Counted from the stretch's first letter, positions 47,442-57,673 are shown. The stretch: DNA of 64,000 nucleotides from Comamonas testosteroni (GCF_014076415.1 NZ_CP043568.1:2666001-2730000); one strand, 5' to 3'. Notes: generated by a model from the letters alone, not told the origin. Translations and numbers: made by a program.

Positions 47442-48434
47442 ATGAGTTATCGATTTTCACGTCGGTCGTCGCTGCTCGCCGTTGCCGCGCTGGCCGCTGC
47501 CGCGCTGGCCGTTTGCGGTGCGGCGCAGGCGCAGGACAGCTGGCCCAGCAAGCCGATCACGCTGATCGTCCCTTTCCCGCCTGGCGGTCCGACGGACATG
47601 GTGGCACGGGTGCTGGCGCAGCAGGTCGGCCAGCAGCTGGGGCAGTCGGTCATCGTGGACAACCGGCCTGGTGCCAACGGCAATATCGGCAATGCGCTGG
47701 TGGCCAAGGCGCCTGCCGACGGCTACACCGTGCTCTACAACACCTCCTCGATTGCGCTTAGCTCGTCGCTCTACAAGAAGATGAGCTATGACGTGACCAG
47801 GGACCTGCGTCCCGTGGCCTTGACGGCGGTGGTGCCGCTGGGACTTGTCGTCAATCCCAAGGTACCTGCCAACACCGTGCAGGAGCTCGTGAAGTACGCG
47901 CAGGACCACAAAGGCAAGCTCTCCTACGGCTCGGCGGGCAACGGCAATGTCACGCATCTGGCGGCTTTTCAGGTGGTACAGCACTACAACATGGATGCAA
48001 GTCATGTGCCTTATAAAGGCAGCGCCCCTGCCGATGTGGACCTGGTGGCAGGCCAGATCGATTTCATGACCGACACCATCAATTCGGTGGCGCCTTTCAT
48101 CAAGGACGGCAGGCTCCGGCTGCTGGCCGTCAGCACGGCCGGACGGATTCCCAATTTCCCCAATGCGCCTACGCTGGCCGAAAGCGGCATGACCGGGTTC
48201 GAGGCCGGAGCCTGGCAAGGCGTGATGGTGCCTGCCAAAACGCCCGATGCGATTGTGGAGCGCCTGAATGCCGAGCTGATGAAGGCACTCAGGAACCCCG
48301 GGGTGCTGGAGAAGCTGCGCGTGCAGGGCACCGAGCCGCTGGGATCCACGCCCAAGGCCTACGGCGAATACATCCAGAGCGAAATCAAGCGCTGGGCAGG
48401 TGTTGTCAAAAGCACAGGCGTGTCCCTGGACTGA
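47442..48434 (+). CDS. Bug-family tripartite tricarboxylate receptor, copy 2
   Basis: 330 aa with a signal peptide ending AQAQ (about residue 30). WPSKPITLIVPFPPGGPTDM and VIVDNRPGANGNIGNALVAK are the family signature. Clearly diverged from the copy at 43377, so it may bind a related but different acid. Confidence 0.92.
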   Translation: MSYRFSRRSSLLAVAALAAAALAVCGAAQAQDSWPSKPITLIVPFPPGGPTDMVARVLAQQVGQQLGQSVIVDNRPGANGNIGNALVAKAPADGYTVLYNTSSIALSSSLYKKMSYDVTRDLRPVALTAVVPLGLVVNPKVPANTVQELVKYAQDHKGKLSYGSAGNGNVTHLAAFQVVQHYNMDASHVPYKGSAPADVDLVAGQIDFMTDTINSVAPFIKDGRLRLLAVSTAGRIPNFPNAPTLAESGMTGFEAGAWQGVMVPAKTPDAIVERLNAELMKALRNPGVLEKLRVQGTEPLGSTPKAYGEYIQSEIKRWAGVVKSTGVSLD

Positions 48435-48448
48435 GAGAAAGCAAGACT

Positions 48449-49606
48449 ATGACCATTCTCGATGGACTGAGCCTGACAGGCATCCCGCCGGAGGGGGAGG
48501 CACTGCGCGCCGAGGTGCGTGCATTTCTGCAGGATGCGGTCAAAGACATTCCTGCGCATGTCCGTGCCAAATCCTGGAGCGGATATGACCCGGCCCTCAG
48601 CCGCAAACTCGGTGAAAAGGGCTGGATCGGCATGACCTTGCCCAAGGCTTATGGCGGAGGCGAGCGCAGCGCGTTCGCCCGCTATGTGCTGGTGGAAGAG
48701 TGTCTGAACTTCGGCGCGCCGGTAGGTTCGCACTGGATTGCCGACCGTCAGAGTGCGCCGCTGATCCTCAAATACGGCACGGAAGCGCAAAAGCAGTTCT
48801 ACATTCCCAGAGTTTGCCGGGGCGAGGTGTTTTTCTGTATCGGCATGAGCGAGCCCAATGCAGGTTCGGATCTGGCAGGTGTGAGGACTAGAGCGGTTCC
48901 CAACGAGCGGGGTTTCTTGCTCAATGGCCAGAAGATCTGGACCACCAACGCGCATCACTGCCAGTACATGATTGCTCTTGTGCGGACTTCCGGCAGTGCC
49001 GAGGACCGTCACAAGGGCTTGTCGCAAGTCATCGTGGACCTGACATTGCCCGGTGTGATGGTGCGTCCCATCCAGGATCTATCGGGTGACAGCCATTTCT
49101 GCGAGGTTTTTTTCGAGAATGTGCAGCTGTCTGCCGATGCGCTGATCGGTGCCGAAGGTCAGGGCTGGGAACAGGTTACCGCAGAACTTGCTTTCGAGCG
49201 CAGCGGCCCGGAGCGCCTGTTCTCCAGCATCGTGCTGTTCGATCAATGGCTGCAGTATGCACGCACGCCGCAGGGACGCACCGAGTCGGGCATACGGCTT
49301 GCGGGAAAGGTGCTGACGCAACTGGCACCGCTGCGCGCGATGTCGGTATCCGTGCAGCAGAAGCTGACCCAGGGAGCAAGTCCTGTTGTCGAAGCTGCGC
49401 TGGTCAAGGAGCTGGGCACGACACTGGAGCAGATGATCCCGGCGGCGATTGCCGAGGAGCTGTTTGCCCGGCCGGTCGAGGATGTGCCGGTGGAGCTGTT
49501 GCTGACGCTCAAGTACGTCACCGAAGCTTCTCCCTCGTTTTCCTTGCGCGGTGGCACGCGTGACATTCTGCGCGGCATGATCGCCCGCGGCCTGGGTTTG
49601 CGCTGA
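48449..49606 (+). CDS. Acyl-CoA dehydrogenase, copy 1
   Basis: 385 aa flavoprotein. Blocks EKGWIGMTLPKAYGGGERSA, FFCIGMSEPNAGSDLAGVRT and NGQKIWTTNAHHCQYMIAL are typical of the family and hold the FAD. C-terminus SFSLRGGTRDILRGMIARGL. It forms an alpha,beta-unsaturated acyl-CoA, and probably pairs with the next gene as a heteromer. Confidence 0.93.
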   Translation: MTILDGLSLTGIPPEGEALRAEVRAFLQDAVKDIPAHVRAKSWSGYDPALSRKLGEKGWIGMTLPKAYGGGERSAFARYVLVEECLNFGAPVGSHWIADRQSAPLILKYGTEAQKQFYIPRVCRGEVFFCIGMSEPNAGSDLAGVRTRAVPNERGFLLNGQKIWTTNAHHCQYMIALVRTSGSAEDRHKGLSQVIVDLTLPGVMVRPIQDLSGDSHFCEVFFENVQLSADALIGAEGQGWEQVTAELAFERSGPERLFSSIVLFDQWLQYARTPQGRTESGIRLAGKVLTQLAPLRAMSVSVQQKLTQGASPVVEAALVKELGTTLEQMIPAAIAEELFARPVEDVPVELLLTLKYVTEASPSFSLRGGTRDILRGMIARGLGLR

Positions 49607-49620
49607 TCGGAGACAAGTTC

Positions 49621-50658
49621 ATGAGCAATAACGATTTGTTTGCAGATGCTGCGCGCAGGGTGCTGGCAGACTGGTGCACCCCTCAGGTGATTCGCGAGAT
49701 CGAGAGCACTGGCAGCCGCTCAGCGGCCGTTGCCCGGCTATGGCAGCAGCTGGAGGAAACCGGCTTGGCCGATGCCTTGCTTGCCGAAGAAGAGGGCGGT
49801 GCCGGTCTGGGCCTGGGCGAGATATTTGGCGTGCTGGAGCAATGTGGAGCCCACGCCCTGCCTCTGCCTCTGGGAGAGACCATGCTGGCACGGGCTATGC
49901 TGGCGCAGGCGGATATGGCCTGCCCGGCTGGCAGCATTGCGCTGGCGCAGGGAGCGGTGCAGGTCGATGGCGGTGTGCATTGCGCGCTGGTGCGAGGCGG
50001 GCAAGTCGCGGACTCGGTGCTGGTTCAAGTGCAAGCAGAAGCCGGGGTCTGGCATCTGCTGAGTGTGTCTCAGGCTGGGCTTGCGCCGCACGCTCTGGTG
50101 CTTGACGCGTCGTTGACCTGGGCGCCGGAGCAGTTGCGGGCCGCAGGCGTCATCCGGCCCGGGTCGCAATTCGATGCCCGGAGCCTGCAGGCCGCCGTGG
50201 TGGCTGTGCAGATGGCGGGGGCCATGCGCGACGTGTTCCAGCGTAGCTTGCAATATGCGAACGAGCGTCAGCAGTTTGGGTGTGCTATCGGGAAGTTCCA
50301 GGCGATCCAGCATCAGCTGGCAGTCATGAGCGAGCATGTTTTTGCCGCCCGCATGGCGGCTCAGCTCGGTTGCAGCGGTGACGGCATCGTGCCTGACAGA
50401 TTGCGTGTAGCCGTTGCCAAGGCTCGCTGCAGCGAGGCGGCTTTGGTTGTCACGGAGCTTGCGCATGCAATTCATGGCGCGATCGGCTTCACCGAGGAAT
50501 ATGACCTGCAGCTGTTTACCCGCAGATTGCACGCATGGCGGCTGACGGCCGGCAGCGAAGCCTATTGGCAGGCATTGGCAGGGCAGGCCCTGATGTCGCA
50601 CGAGGGCATGACACTGGATCTGATTCGACGGATCACCGATGTCGAGGCCCTGGCTTGA
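49621..50658 (+). CDS. Acyl-CoA dehydrogenase, copy 2 (short)
   Basis: 345 aa, shorter and more diverged (EETGLADALLAEEEGGAGLG; YANERQQFGCAIGKFQAIQH; HAIHGAIGFTEEYDLQLFTR). The short form fits the second subunit of alpha2beta2 acyl-CoA dehydrogenases. Starts 14 nt after copy 1. Confidence 0.9.
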   Translation: MSNNDLFADAARRVLADWCTPQVIREIESTGSRSAAVARLWQQLEETGLADALLAEEEGGAGLGLGEIFGVLEQCGAHALPLPLGETMLARAMLAQADMACPAGSIALAQGAVQVDGGVHCALVRGGQVADSVLVQVQAEAGVWHLLSVSQAGLAPHALVLDASLTWAPEQLRAAGVIRPGSQFDARSLQAAVVAVQMAGAMRDVFQRSLQYANERQQFGCAIGKFQAIQHQLAVMSEHVFAARMAAQLGCSGDGIVPDRLRVAVAKARCSEAALVVTELAHAIHGAIGFTEEYDLQLFTRRLHAWRLTAGSEAYWQALAGQALMSHEGMTLDLIRRITDVEALA

Positions 50659-50688
50659 AGCAGCTCAACAACTACGGAGATCTGGAGC

Positions 50689-51477
50689 ATGGCATTTCTG
50701 AACATTGAACGCAATGGCGGTATCTTGACCGTCACCATGAATCAGCCTGAGACACGCAATGCGCTGACCGGCAATACGGCGGTGGCGGAATTCGTGCAGC
50801 TCTGCGCAGATGTGCGCCTGGACGCCAGCGTGAAGGTGCTGATCCTGACCGGCGCCGGCTCTATCTTCAGCTCCGGCGGCAATGTCAAGGACATGAGGCG
50901 CTATTTCGATGACGCACTCACTCCCGACATGATTCGCGAGGAATACCGTCAGGGAATTCAGCAAATTCCGAATGCCCTCTACCAGCTGGATGTTCCCGTG
51001 ATCTGTGCCGTCAACGGCCCGGCCATCGGCGCGGGTCTGGATTTGAGCTGCATGTGCGATATCCGGATTGCGTCGGAGAATGCCACTTTTGCGGAGAGCT
51101 TTGTTCGTGTGGGCATTGTTCCCGGTGATGGCGGGGCCTGGTTGCTGCCGCGCGTGGTGGGGATGTCCAAGGCCAGCGAAATGGCTTTCACGGGAGAGGC
51201 GATCAGCGCTGCCCAGGCCTTGGCCTGCGGTCTCGTGAGTCAGGTGGTGCCTGCGGATGAGCTGCTGCCGGCCGCCAGGGTATTGGCGCTCAAGATTGCT
51301 GCCAATCCAGGCGGGGTGATGCGCATGACCAAGCGTCTGCTGCGCGAGGGCCAGAACGCCACGCTGGCCTCGCTGCTGGAAATATCGGCCGGCTATCAGG
51401 CGATTGCCCATAAAACGGCAGATCATCGTGAAGCTGTGACGGCCTTTATCGAGAAACGGGCACCCCGTTTCTCGTGA
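50689..51477 (+). CDS. Enoyl-CoA hydratase/isomerase family protein
   Basis: 262 aa crotonase-fold enzyme. Oxyanion segments LTGAGSIFSSGGNVKDM and NGPAIGAGLDLSCMCDIRIA; the catalytic Glu is in TFAESFVRVGIVPGDGG. Probably the last hydration or a C-C step of the pathway. Last gene of the operon. Confidence 0.92.
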   Translation: MAFLNIERNGGILTVTMNQPETRNALTGNTAVAEFVQLCADVRLDASVKVLILTGAGSIFSSGGNVKDMRRYFDDALTPDMIREEYRQGIQQIPNALYQLDVPVICAVNGPAIGAGLDLSCMCDIRIASENATFAESFVRVGIVPGDGGAWLLPRVVGMSKASEMAFTGEAISAAQALACGLVSQVVPADELLPAARVLALKIAANPGGVMRMTKRLLREGQNATLASLLEISAGYQAIAHKTADHREAVTAFIEKRAPRFS

Positions 51478-51753
51478 GTCAGCAGGCTCTCCTGAGCGGC
51501 TCGAGCAGCAGACATATCCAAGGGTGCATTTCGCGCCTTTGGGTCATTTGGCGAGGCTGTGATCCAAGGCTGGCGGCGTTCAGGTGTCAAGTCGCTCCAT
51601 GTAGTGGTGCAAACCCTTGATAATGCTCATTACATTGTGTTGCGATTTGCGCTAAGCGAGTGACGCGGCAAGCGGCTTTGCGGATTGGCCCATTTCATGT
51701 ATCGGAGTGGCCGCTTTGCCGGCTATTTACTTTGATATGGAATGGATGAAGCG
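51478..51753. other. Intergenic region before the chemoreceptor gene
   Basis: About 275 bases, no gene seen. It would hold the chemoreceptor promoter; no clear sigma-28 pattern was recognised. Confidence 0.5.
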
Positions 51754-53304
51754 ATGAGATTGACCAAGCTGAACATTGGTGCCCGACTGGGCCTGGGGTT
51801 CGCAGTGGTGTTGGCATTTGCCGTGGCGATCACGGTTATCGGCATCTGGCAGTTGCACTCGGTGGGCAAGGCCACGCAGCAGATGATGCAGGAGCCGTTG
51901 ACCAAGGAGCGCTTGATCAGCGACTGGAACAGCAATGTCAGCGTGGCCGTGGCACGCACCACGGCCATCGCCAAGAGCAGCGACGCAAGTCTGGTGCAGT
52001 TTCTGGCGGCGGATGCGGCTGCTACCACCAAGAGCACGGCCAATGTGCTCAAGCAGATAGAGCCCCTGATCTCCGAGCCTGCGGAGCGCGAGATCCTGGA
52101 CAGGATCATGCAGGTGCGCAAGACCTATCTTGCCAGCCGCGACAAGGTCAGTCAGCTCAAGGCCGACGGCATGGCCGAAGAGGCTGAGTCCACGCTGATC
52201 AACAGCTATGTGCCGGCCGCACAGGGCTATCTGAAGCTGCTCGCAGAGCTGCTGAACCTGCAGCGCGCCAGCCTCGACGCCAAGGCGGCAGAGGTGGAGC
52301 AGATCGAAAGCAGCAGCAAGACATATTTCCTGGTCCTGGCCTTGTTGGCCCTGGCCATCGGCACCGTCAGCGCCTGGCGTCTGACGCAAGGCATCACCGC
52401 TCCGCTCAAGCATGCGGTCGGCGTGGCCCGTCGCGTGGCCGATGGTGACCTGACGGCCCAGATCCAGGTGAACAGCAGCGATGAAACCGGGCAGCTCATG
52501 CAGGCCTTGCACGATATGAACACCAGCCTGGATAGGCTGGTGGGGCAGGTGCGTCAGGGCACGGACAGCATTGCCACGGCATCCGGCCAGATTGCGGCGG
52601 GCAACCATGACCTGTCTGCGCGCACGGAAGAGCAGGCCAGTTCCTTGCAGCAGACGGCTGCATCCATGGAGCAGCTGACTTCTACCGTCAAGCAAAATGC
52701 CGATAACGCCGGTCAGGCCAATCGGCTGGCGCTGTCGGCCTCTGATGTGGCCGTCAAGGGCGGCATGGTGGTGTCACAGGTGGTGGAAACCATGGGGGCC
52801 ATCAGCCAGTCTTCGCGCAAGATTTCCGACATCATCGGCGTGATCGACAGCATTGCCTTTCAGACCAATATCCTGGCGCTGAACGCCGCCGTGGAAGCGG
52901 CCCGTGCCGGCGAGCAAGGCCGTGGCTTTGCCGTCGTGGCATCGGAAGTGCGCTCCCTGGCCGGTCGCAGCGCTGAAGCGGCCAAGGAAATCAAGCAGCT
53001 GATTCAGGCTTCGGTCACCAAGGTGGAGGAGGGCAGCGCGCAGGTCAGTCAGGCTGGCCAGACCATGGATGAAATCGTCAGCAGCGTGCAGCGCGTGACG
53101 GACATCATGGGCGAGATCACTGCCGCCAGCCATGAGCAGACCAGCGGCATCGAGCAGATCAACCGTGCGGTGGCCGAGATGGATCTGGTGACCCAGCAGA
53201 ATGCCGCCCTCGTGGAAGAGTCCACCGCTGCAGCCCAATCCATGCAGCAGCAGACCAGTGATCTGTCACGGATGGTCAGCGTCTTCCGGCTCAAGAGCGT
53301 CTGA
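51754..53304 (+). CDS. Methyl-accepting chemotaxis protein
   Basis: 516 aa (MRLTKLNIGARLG); the ATG at 51742 four codons earlier is an alternative. TM1 at about 12-34, a periplasmic helical domain, TM2 at about 190-210, HAMP (GITAPLKHAVGVARRVADGD) and the signalling hairpin VIDSIAFQTNILALNAAVEA, ARAGEQGRGFAVVASEVRSL. Ligand unknown; proximity to the carboxylate operon makes an acid ligand plausible. Confidence 0.93.
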   Translation: MRLTKLNIGARLGLGFAVVLAFAVAITVIGIWQLHSVGKATQQMMQEPLTKERLISDWNSNVSVAVARTTAIAKSSDASLVQFLAADAAATTKSTANVLKQIEPLISEPAEREILDRIMQVRKTYLASRDKVSQLKADGMAEEAESTLINSYVPAAQGYLKLLAELLNLQRASLDAKAAEVEQIESSSKTYFLVLALLALAIGTVSAWRLTQGITAPLKHAVGVARRVADGDLTAQIQVNSSDETGQLMQALHDMNTSLDRLVGQVRQGTDSIATASGQIAAGNHDLSARTEEQASSLQQTAASMEQLTSTVKQNADNAGQANRLALSASDVAVKGGMVVSQVVETMGAISQSSRKISDIIGVIDSIAFQTNILALNAAVEAARAGEQGRGFAVVASEVRSLAGRSAEAAKEIKQLIQASVTKVEEGSAQVSQAGQTMDEIVSSVQRVTDIMGEITAASHEQTSGIEQINRAVAEMDLVTQQNAALVEESTAAAQSMQQQTSDLSRMVSVFRLKSV

Positions 53305-53487
53305 TTCCGTGACGCTGCCGCAGTCCAGGCTGAAAGGCCTGCTGCGGGCGCTTCTGCTTTGATGATCTCCGAGGCATGAAATATGGTGCGGAGCACTTCC
53401 GCCATATTTCGTCCGATTGGCTGCTTGTCTTCTTTGCAGTGGGCTAGGACTCGATGCCGAGATCGGGTTGTCAGCTGCTTGCCCGTC

Positions 53488-55701
53488 TTAGCGATTGCGT
53501 ACCTGGGTCAGCAATTGCTTGCAGTTCACATCGTCTTCTGCCGCAGGCACGGTCAGCGGCACCAGTGCCAGTGCTGCTGGTGCAAAAACTGCTGCAGCTA
53601 CTGCAGCCCCGGCACGGGCTGCCAAGGGGCCAGGCGCCAGGCCCACATCGGGCTTGGCGAAGCTGCCACGCACATACAGCGGCGTGCGCAGCGAGAAGAA
53701 CTTCCACTTCAGCGATTCGGGGACGATGCGCAGATCGAGCTGCTCCTGTGCCAGATTGATCTCGCCCGCAGCTTCAACAACGGCTTCAGCCGTGGCCAGC
53801 TTGGCCATGCGCGGGCGGGCAATGCCTTGTTGCACATTGAGGTCGGCCACGGCACAGCGCAGTTGCACTTCCTTGTCGCTGCCAAACAGCTTGGCGATGA
53901 CGATGGAGCCGACGTTCAGGCCTGCCAGGTCCAGCAGTTGCGCGCTGAAAGTGCCATCGCGCACATACAGGCGCAGCGAGCCGTTGCCTGTGCCCAGCCA
54001 CTGTGCCAGTGACTCGCCTTGCCCGGTGAGGGCGACTGCGCCATCGAGCTGGCCCAGGCTTTTCTTCATCTTTTCGATCTTGGGAAACAGCGCGGAGAGC
54101 TTGAGCGACTGCACCTGTCCATTGAGGTTGGCAGCTACCGGCTTGGCATGGCTGTCCACGTGGGCGTCGATATTCAGCGTACCTTCGGCGAGGCCGAACT
54201 TCAGCGGCGACAGAGTGAGCTTGCCGTTGTCCAGCAGCGCATGCACGCTGAGGTTTTGCAGGGGCAGAGCTTCGGGCCGCAGGATATGGCTGCTTTCATA
54301 GCGCAGATCGAGATCCATCTTGTCCCAGTTCTCGGTCTGGAACCGGACCTGAGGCAGTACCTTGCCATTGACGGGCTGGGGCTTGTCGGGGCTGCCGGAC
54401 GGGACTGCGCCGATGACCGGACCCAGATCCACCAGTCGCAGTTGTTTGGAGCTCAACTGCGCTGTCAGCTTGGGCCTAGGCTGGGCCGAGCGGTACTGGA
54501 GATCGCCGCTCAGATCGCTCTGTCCCAGCCTGCCCTGAAATTTTTCGTACTGCCAGACGGCCTTGCCTGGCTGAAGGCTGCCGATCAGGTGGCCGCTGGT
54601 CTCGAACGGGGGCGTGGCGGGCAGCAGCAGGCCGGTGAGCTCAAACAGGTCGGCCATGCTCTTGCCGAGAACCTTCACTTGAAAGTCCAGTCCGTCCAAG
54701 GTCTTGGGGTTGTCGAGAAACCCCTCAGCGAAGGCTTGCAGGCTACCGACCTTGGCCGAGATGCGCAGTGGAAAGCGCAGCCTGTCCTGGCGCAGATCAA
54801 GTACCTGCCCGGCCAGACCCTGGCCCTGAATCTGCGCGCGGGTCTTGCCCTGATGCAGATAGCCAGTGAGGCCGTAGCGCATGCCATAAGGCTGGTCAGC
54901 GCTGACCGGCCTGCGCAGCGTGTCGATACGGGCGCGCACGGCCATGTTCCTGATGGCGTCGGACCAACCCAGCACACCATCGCTGATGCGCAACTGGCCT
55001 ATGTCAAAGCTCCACTTGGGGCCGCTGCTGGTGGGTTTGTCAAACGTCCAGTTGTTCTCGCCCTTGTCATTGCGGGCCAGCACCATATCCGGAGCCTGCA
55101 GCAGCAAGGAGTCGAGCTGCACATGGCGGGCCAATAGCGGCCAAAGGCGCAGGCTGGCCGTGGCATTCGCAGCGGTGATCATGGTGCGGGCATTGCGCTC
55201 GGGCGGTTGCCGGCCAGCATCGGCTATGGCGTCGTCGTCATCTGCGGCCGTTTTTTTCTCGTTCGCTGTCTGGCCTTGTCCGGGCAGGCGACCGGTGTTG
55301 AGTTCCTTGGGCGTCGCAGGCAATACCGGCTGCTTGTCATCGGCTTTTTCAGGCGCCTGTTGAACCAGCCAGCCCTGGGGCTGCGAAAGTGTCAGATCGC
55401 TGGCGCGCACCACCACGCCGGGCACCCAGTGGCGCCAGCCCGTATCGAGAGGCTGTGGCCAGGTCCACTGCAGCTGCAGATCGCCATTGATGGCGAATTC
55501 GCGGCCCGTGGAAGTGCTGACTTTTTCATTGATCCATGGCCTGAGCCTGTTCCAGTCCATGAAGGCAATCAGCAGTGCCGCCGCCAGAATCAAAGCCAGC
55601 AGCAGCGCCATCGCAAGGGCTGCCCAGCGCAGCCAGTGACGTGTCAGGCGCGAATGTGCAGGAGCGGATTCAGGGGCTGAAGTGCTGGTGGTATCGACCA
55701 T
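53488..55701 (-). CDS. AsmA-family inner membrane protein
   Basis: 737 aa from ATG 55701. N-terminal anchor at about residues 26-50 (LRWAALAMALLLALILAAAL), then a long beta-rich AsmA body, and C-terminal RIVPESLKWKFFSLRTPLYV then GSFAKPDVGLAPG. AsmA-like proteins take part in lipid transport or outer-membrane assembly. The frame is open to 55830, but only this start gives a membrane anchor near the N-terminus. Confidence 0.88.
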   Translation of the reverse strand: MVDTTSTSAPESAPAHSRLTRHWLRWAALAMALLLALILAAALLIAFMDWNRLRPWINEKVSTSTGREFAINGDLQLQWTWPQPLDTGWRHWVPGVVVRASDLTLSQPQGWLVQQAPEKADDKQPVLPATPKELNTGRLPGQGQTANEKKTAADDDDAIADAGRQPPERNARTMITAANATASLRLWPLLARHVQLDSLLLQAPDMVLARNDKGENNWTFDKPTSSGPKWSFDIGQLRISDGVLGWSDAIRNMAVRARIDTLRRPVSADQPYGMRYGLTGYLHQGKTRAQIQGQGLAGQVLDLRQDRLRFPLRISAKVGSLQAFAEGFLDNPKTLDGLDFQVKVLGKSMADLFELTGLLLPATPPFETSGHLIGSLQPGKAVWQYEKFQGRLGQSDLSGDLQYRSAQPRPKLTAQLSSKQLRLVDLGPVIGAVPSGSPDKPQPVNGKVLPQVRFQTENWDKMDLDLRYESSHILRPEALPLQNLSVHALLDNGKLTLSPLKFGLAEGTLNIDAHVDSHAKPVAANLNGQVQSLKLSALFPKIEKMKKSLGQLDGAVALTGQGESLAQWLGTGNGSLRLYVRDGTFSAQLLDLAGLNVGSIVIAKLFGSDKEVQLRCAVADLNVQQGIARPRMAKLATAEAVVEAAGEINLAQEQLDLRIVPESLKWKFFSLRTPLYVRGSFAKPDVGLAPGPLAARAGAAVAAAVFAPAALALVPLTVPAAEDDVNCKQLLTQVRNR

Positions 55702-55730
55702 GGCTGTTGCATCCTTTTTGTCGCATGCTA

Positions 55731-56309
55731 TTACGCATAGGTGAAATGCCTCGTCATCCAATTGCCTGATGCATGTCCGCATGTGATCAGCTCGGACGTC
55801 GCCGCCATCGCGTAGCCCGTGCGCTGACAAGCGCAGCTGTGCAGCAGCGCTCCGGCATCGTGCAGCGCACGCCAGCTCAGGCGTTCGGCTGCCACGTCTT
55901 CCGCCACATTGTCCGGCAGCATGAAGGCAAGTGCCTGGCCGCTTGCCACCAGGCGCCGGGCCATGGGGATGCTGCTGGTTTGCACCAGCGGTAGGGCCTG
56001 GCTCAGCGCACCATCGCCCAGGCGCTCCAGCATGCTGCGCAACTCCATGTCGGCAGACATCATGATCAGTGGATAGACCAGGCAGTCACGCAGACGCAGC
56101 AGTTGCATGCGCAGAGGGTGATACGGAGCCATCACCACTCCCAGGGGCTGGGCCCAGGAGCGCATTTGTTGAAACCCGTGGCACCAGTAGCCTCTTCGCT
56201 GTTTGCGCTTGTCGCCCGCCCGGGTCTTGCTGCAGGCAGTGCGGACGATCTCATTGAACTTGCGCGTGCCTGGCCACGCTGCCCCAAACGCCAAGTCTTT
56301 CGGAGACAC
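55731..56309 (-). pseudogene. LysR-type regulator remnant (effector domain only)
   Basis: The stretch LGVVMAPYHPLRMQLLRLRD, CLVYPLIMM, VQTSSIPMARRLVASGQALA and FMLPDNVAEDVAAERLSW looks like a LysR effector domain. The helix-turn-helix half is missing, and the first 55 codons look unrelated (Arg/Lys-rich). Truncated gene remnant is the simplest reading. Confidence 0.55.
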
Positions 56310-56554
56310 CGGCCCATCTGGAGGTCGAGGCCTGGCAAGGCCTGCTGGCTCCCGCTCATACGGATGTCCGTATCGTCAGGCGTCTGGCCGATGAAATCGC
56401 GGTCTTGCAAGCGGATCTCGAGATGGCCAGAAAACTGATGGAAGCCGGCTTCAAGCCCATGCGAATGGGGCATCCCCAGTTCCTGGTCTATCTGGAGCAG
56501 GAGAAAAGAGTTTTGGAGAACACCATTCGCAAAGCGAATATCCGAACGGATTAG
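56259..56554 (+). other. Possible small coding remnant
   Basis: A frame open from about 56259 to TAG 56552 reads TPAHLEVEAWQGLLAPAHTD, VRIVRRLADEIAVLQADLEM and FKPMRMGHPQFLVYLEQEKR. It looks protein-like and coiled, but has no ATG near its 5' end. It partly overlaps the LysR remnant on the other strand. Maybe a second truncated gene. Confidence 0.35.
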
Positions 56555-56678
56555 CCGGCGCGAAGTCGCATCACTGTCTGGCCAGGGCACAGGCGATCGC
56601 TGATCGGGCTGCAGTTGCGCGGAGCATCCATGACGCCCCGAGTTCCAGGAATCAGGTCAGCCACTAAAATTCCGCGCC

Positions 56679-57596
56679 ATGCATAACTCCTACGATCCCA
56701 AGGTTCTACCCATACGCGATGGCGTCAGCCCCAGCTGTGTGGTGTTGCCATCGCAGGGCGGGGGCCTGCTGATCGACTTCTTGTGCGAACGCCTGCCCGC
56801 TGTCGGGCGCGCAGACTGGCTGCGCCGTATGGCGGCCGGTCAAGTGGTCAGCGAAACCGGAGAGATGGCTGGTCCGGACGCCACATTCATGCCGGGCCTG
56901 CGCTACTACTACTACCGCGAGCTGCAGGCCGAGCCGCCCATTCCCTTCGAGGCCGAGGTCATCCATCGCGACGCGCATCTGCTCGTCGCCGACAAGCCGC
57001 ATTTCCTACCCGTGGTGCCGGCCGGAAGGTACCTGCAGCAGACGCTGCTGGTGCGGCTCAAGCGCGAGTTCGACCTGCCCGAGCTGTCGCCCATTCACCG
57101 CATAGACCGCGATACGGCGGGGCTGGTGGTGTTCTCGGTGCAGCGCGCCACGCGCGGCATCTACCAGGCGCTGTTCCGCGACCGCGCCATCCACAAGACC
57201 TACGAGGCCGTCGCGCCCTGGCGCGAGGACGTGGTTTTCCCGCGCACGCATGAAAGCCGCATGGAGGAAAGCGGCCATTTCTTTCGCATGCACGAGGTGG
57301 CCGGCGCGCCCAACACCCGCACCCGCATGCAGGTGCTGGAGCAGTACGGCCCCTGGGCACGCTACCGGCTGGAGCCCGAAAGCGGCAAGCGCCACCAGCT
57401 GCGCGTGCACATGGCCGCCCTGGGCCTGCCGCTGTGGGGCGACGGCTTCTATCCCGAAGTGCATGACATGCCCGAGGGCGACTACTCGCGCCCGCTGCAG
57501 CTGCTGGCGCGCAGCCTGGCCTTCACCGATCCTCTGGACGGCCAGTCGCGGCGCTTTGACAGCCGCCGCCAGCTGCTGCCGCTGATCGACCTGTAG
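56679..57596 (+). CDS. RluA-family pseudouridine synthase (about 305 aa)
   Basis: Has LSPIHRIDRDTAGLVVFSVQ with the catalytic Asp, and ESGKRHQLRVHMAALGLPLW. The N-terminal 90 residues include a short region before FEAEVIHRDAHLLVADKPHF. Distinct from the gene at 3448 (different length and N-terminus), so a different RNA target is likely. Confidence 0.9.
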   Translation: MHNSYDPKVLPIRDGVSPSCVVLPSQGGGLLIDFLCERLPAVGRADWLRRMAAGQVVSETGEMAGPDATFMPGLRYYYYRELQAEPPIPFEAEVIHRDAHLLVADKPHFLPVVPAGRYLQQTLLVRLKREFDLPELSPIHRIDRDTAGLVVFSVQRATRGIYQALFRDRAIHKTYEAVAPWREDVVFPRTHESRMEESGHFFRMHEVAGAPNTRTRMQVLEQYGPWARYRLEPESGKRHQLRVHMAALGLPLWGDGFYPEVHDMPEGDYSRPLQLLARSLAFTDPLDGQSRRFDSRRQLLPLIDL

Positions 57597-57673
57597 AGGC
57601 TTTTCCACTGCCGGAAACCGTTGGTTTTTTGCCCATGGCCCCGCCATGGGATAGGCCAGTTGCGGACATTTAA

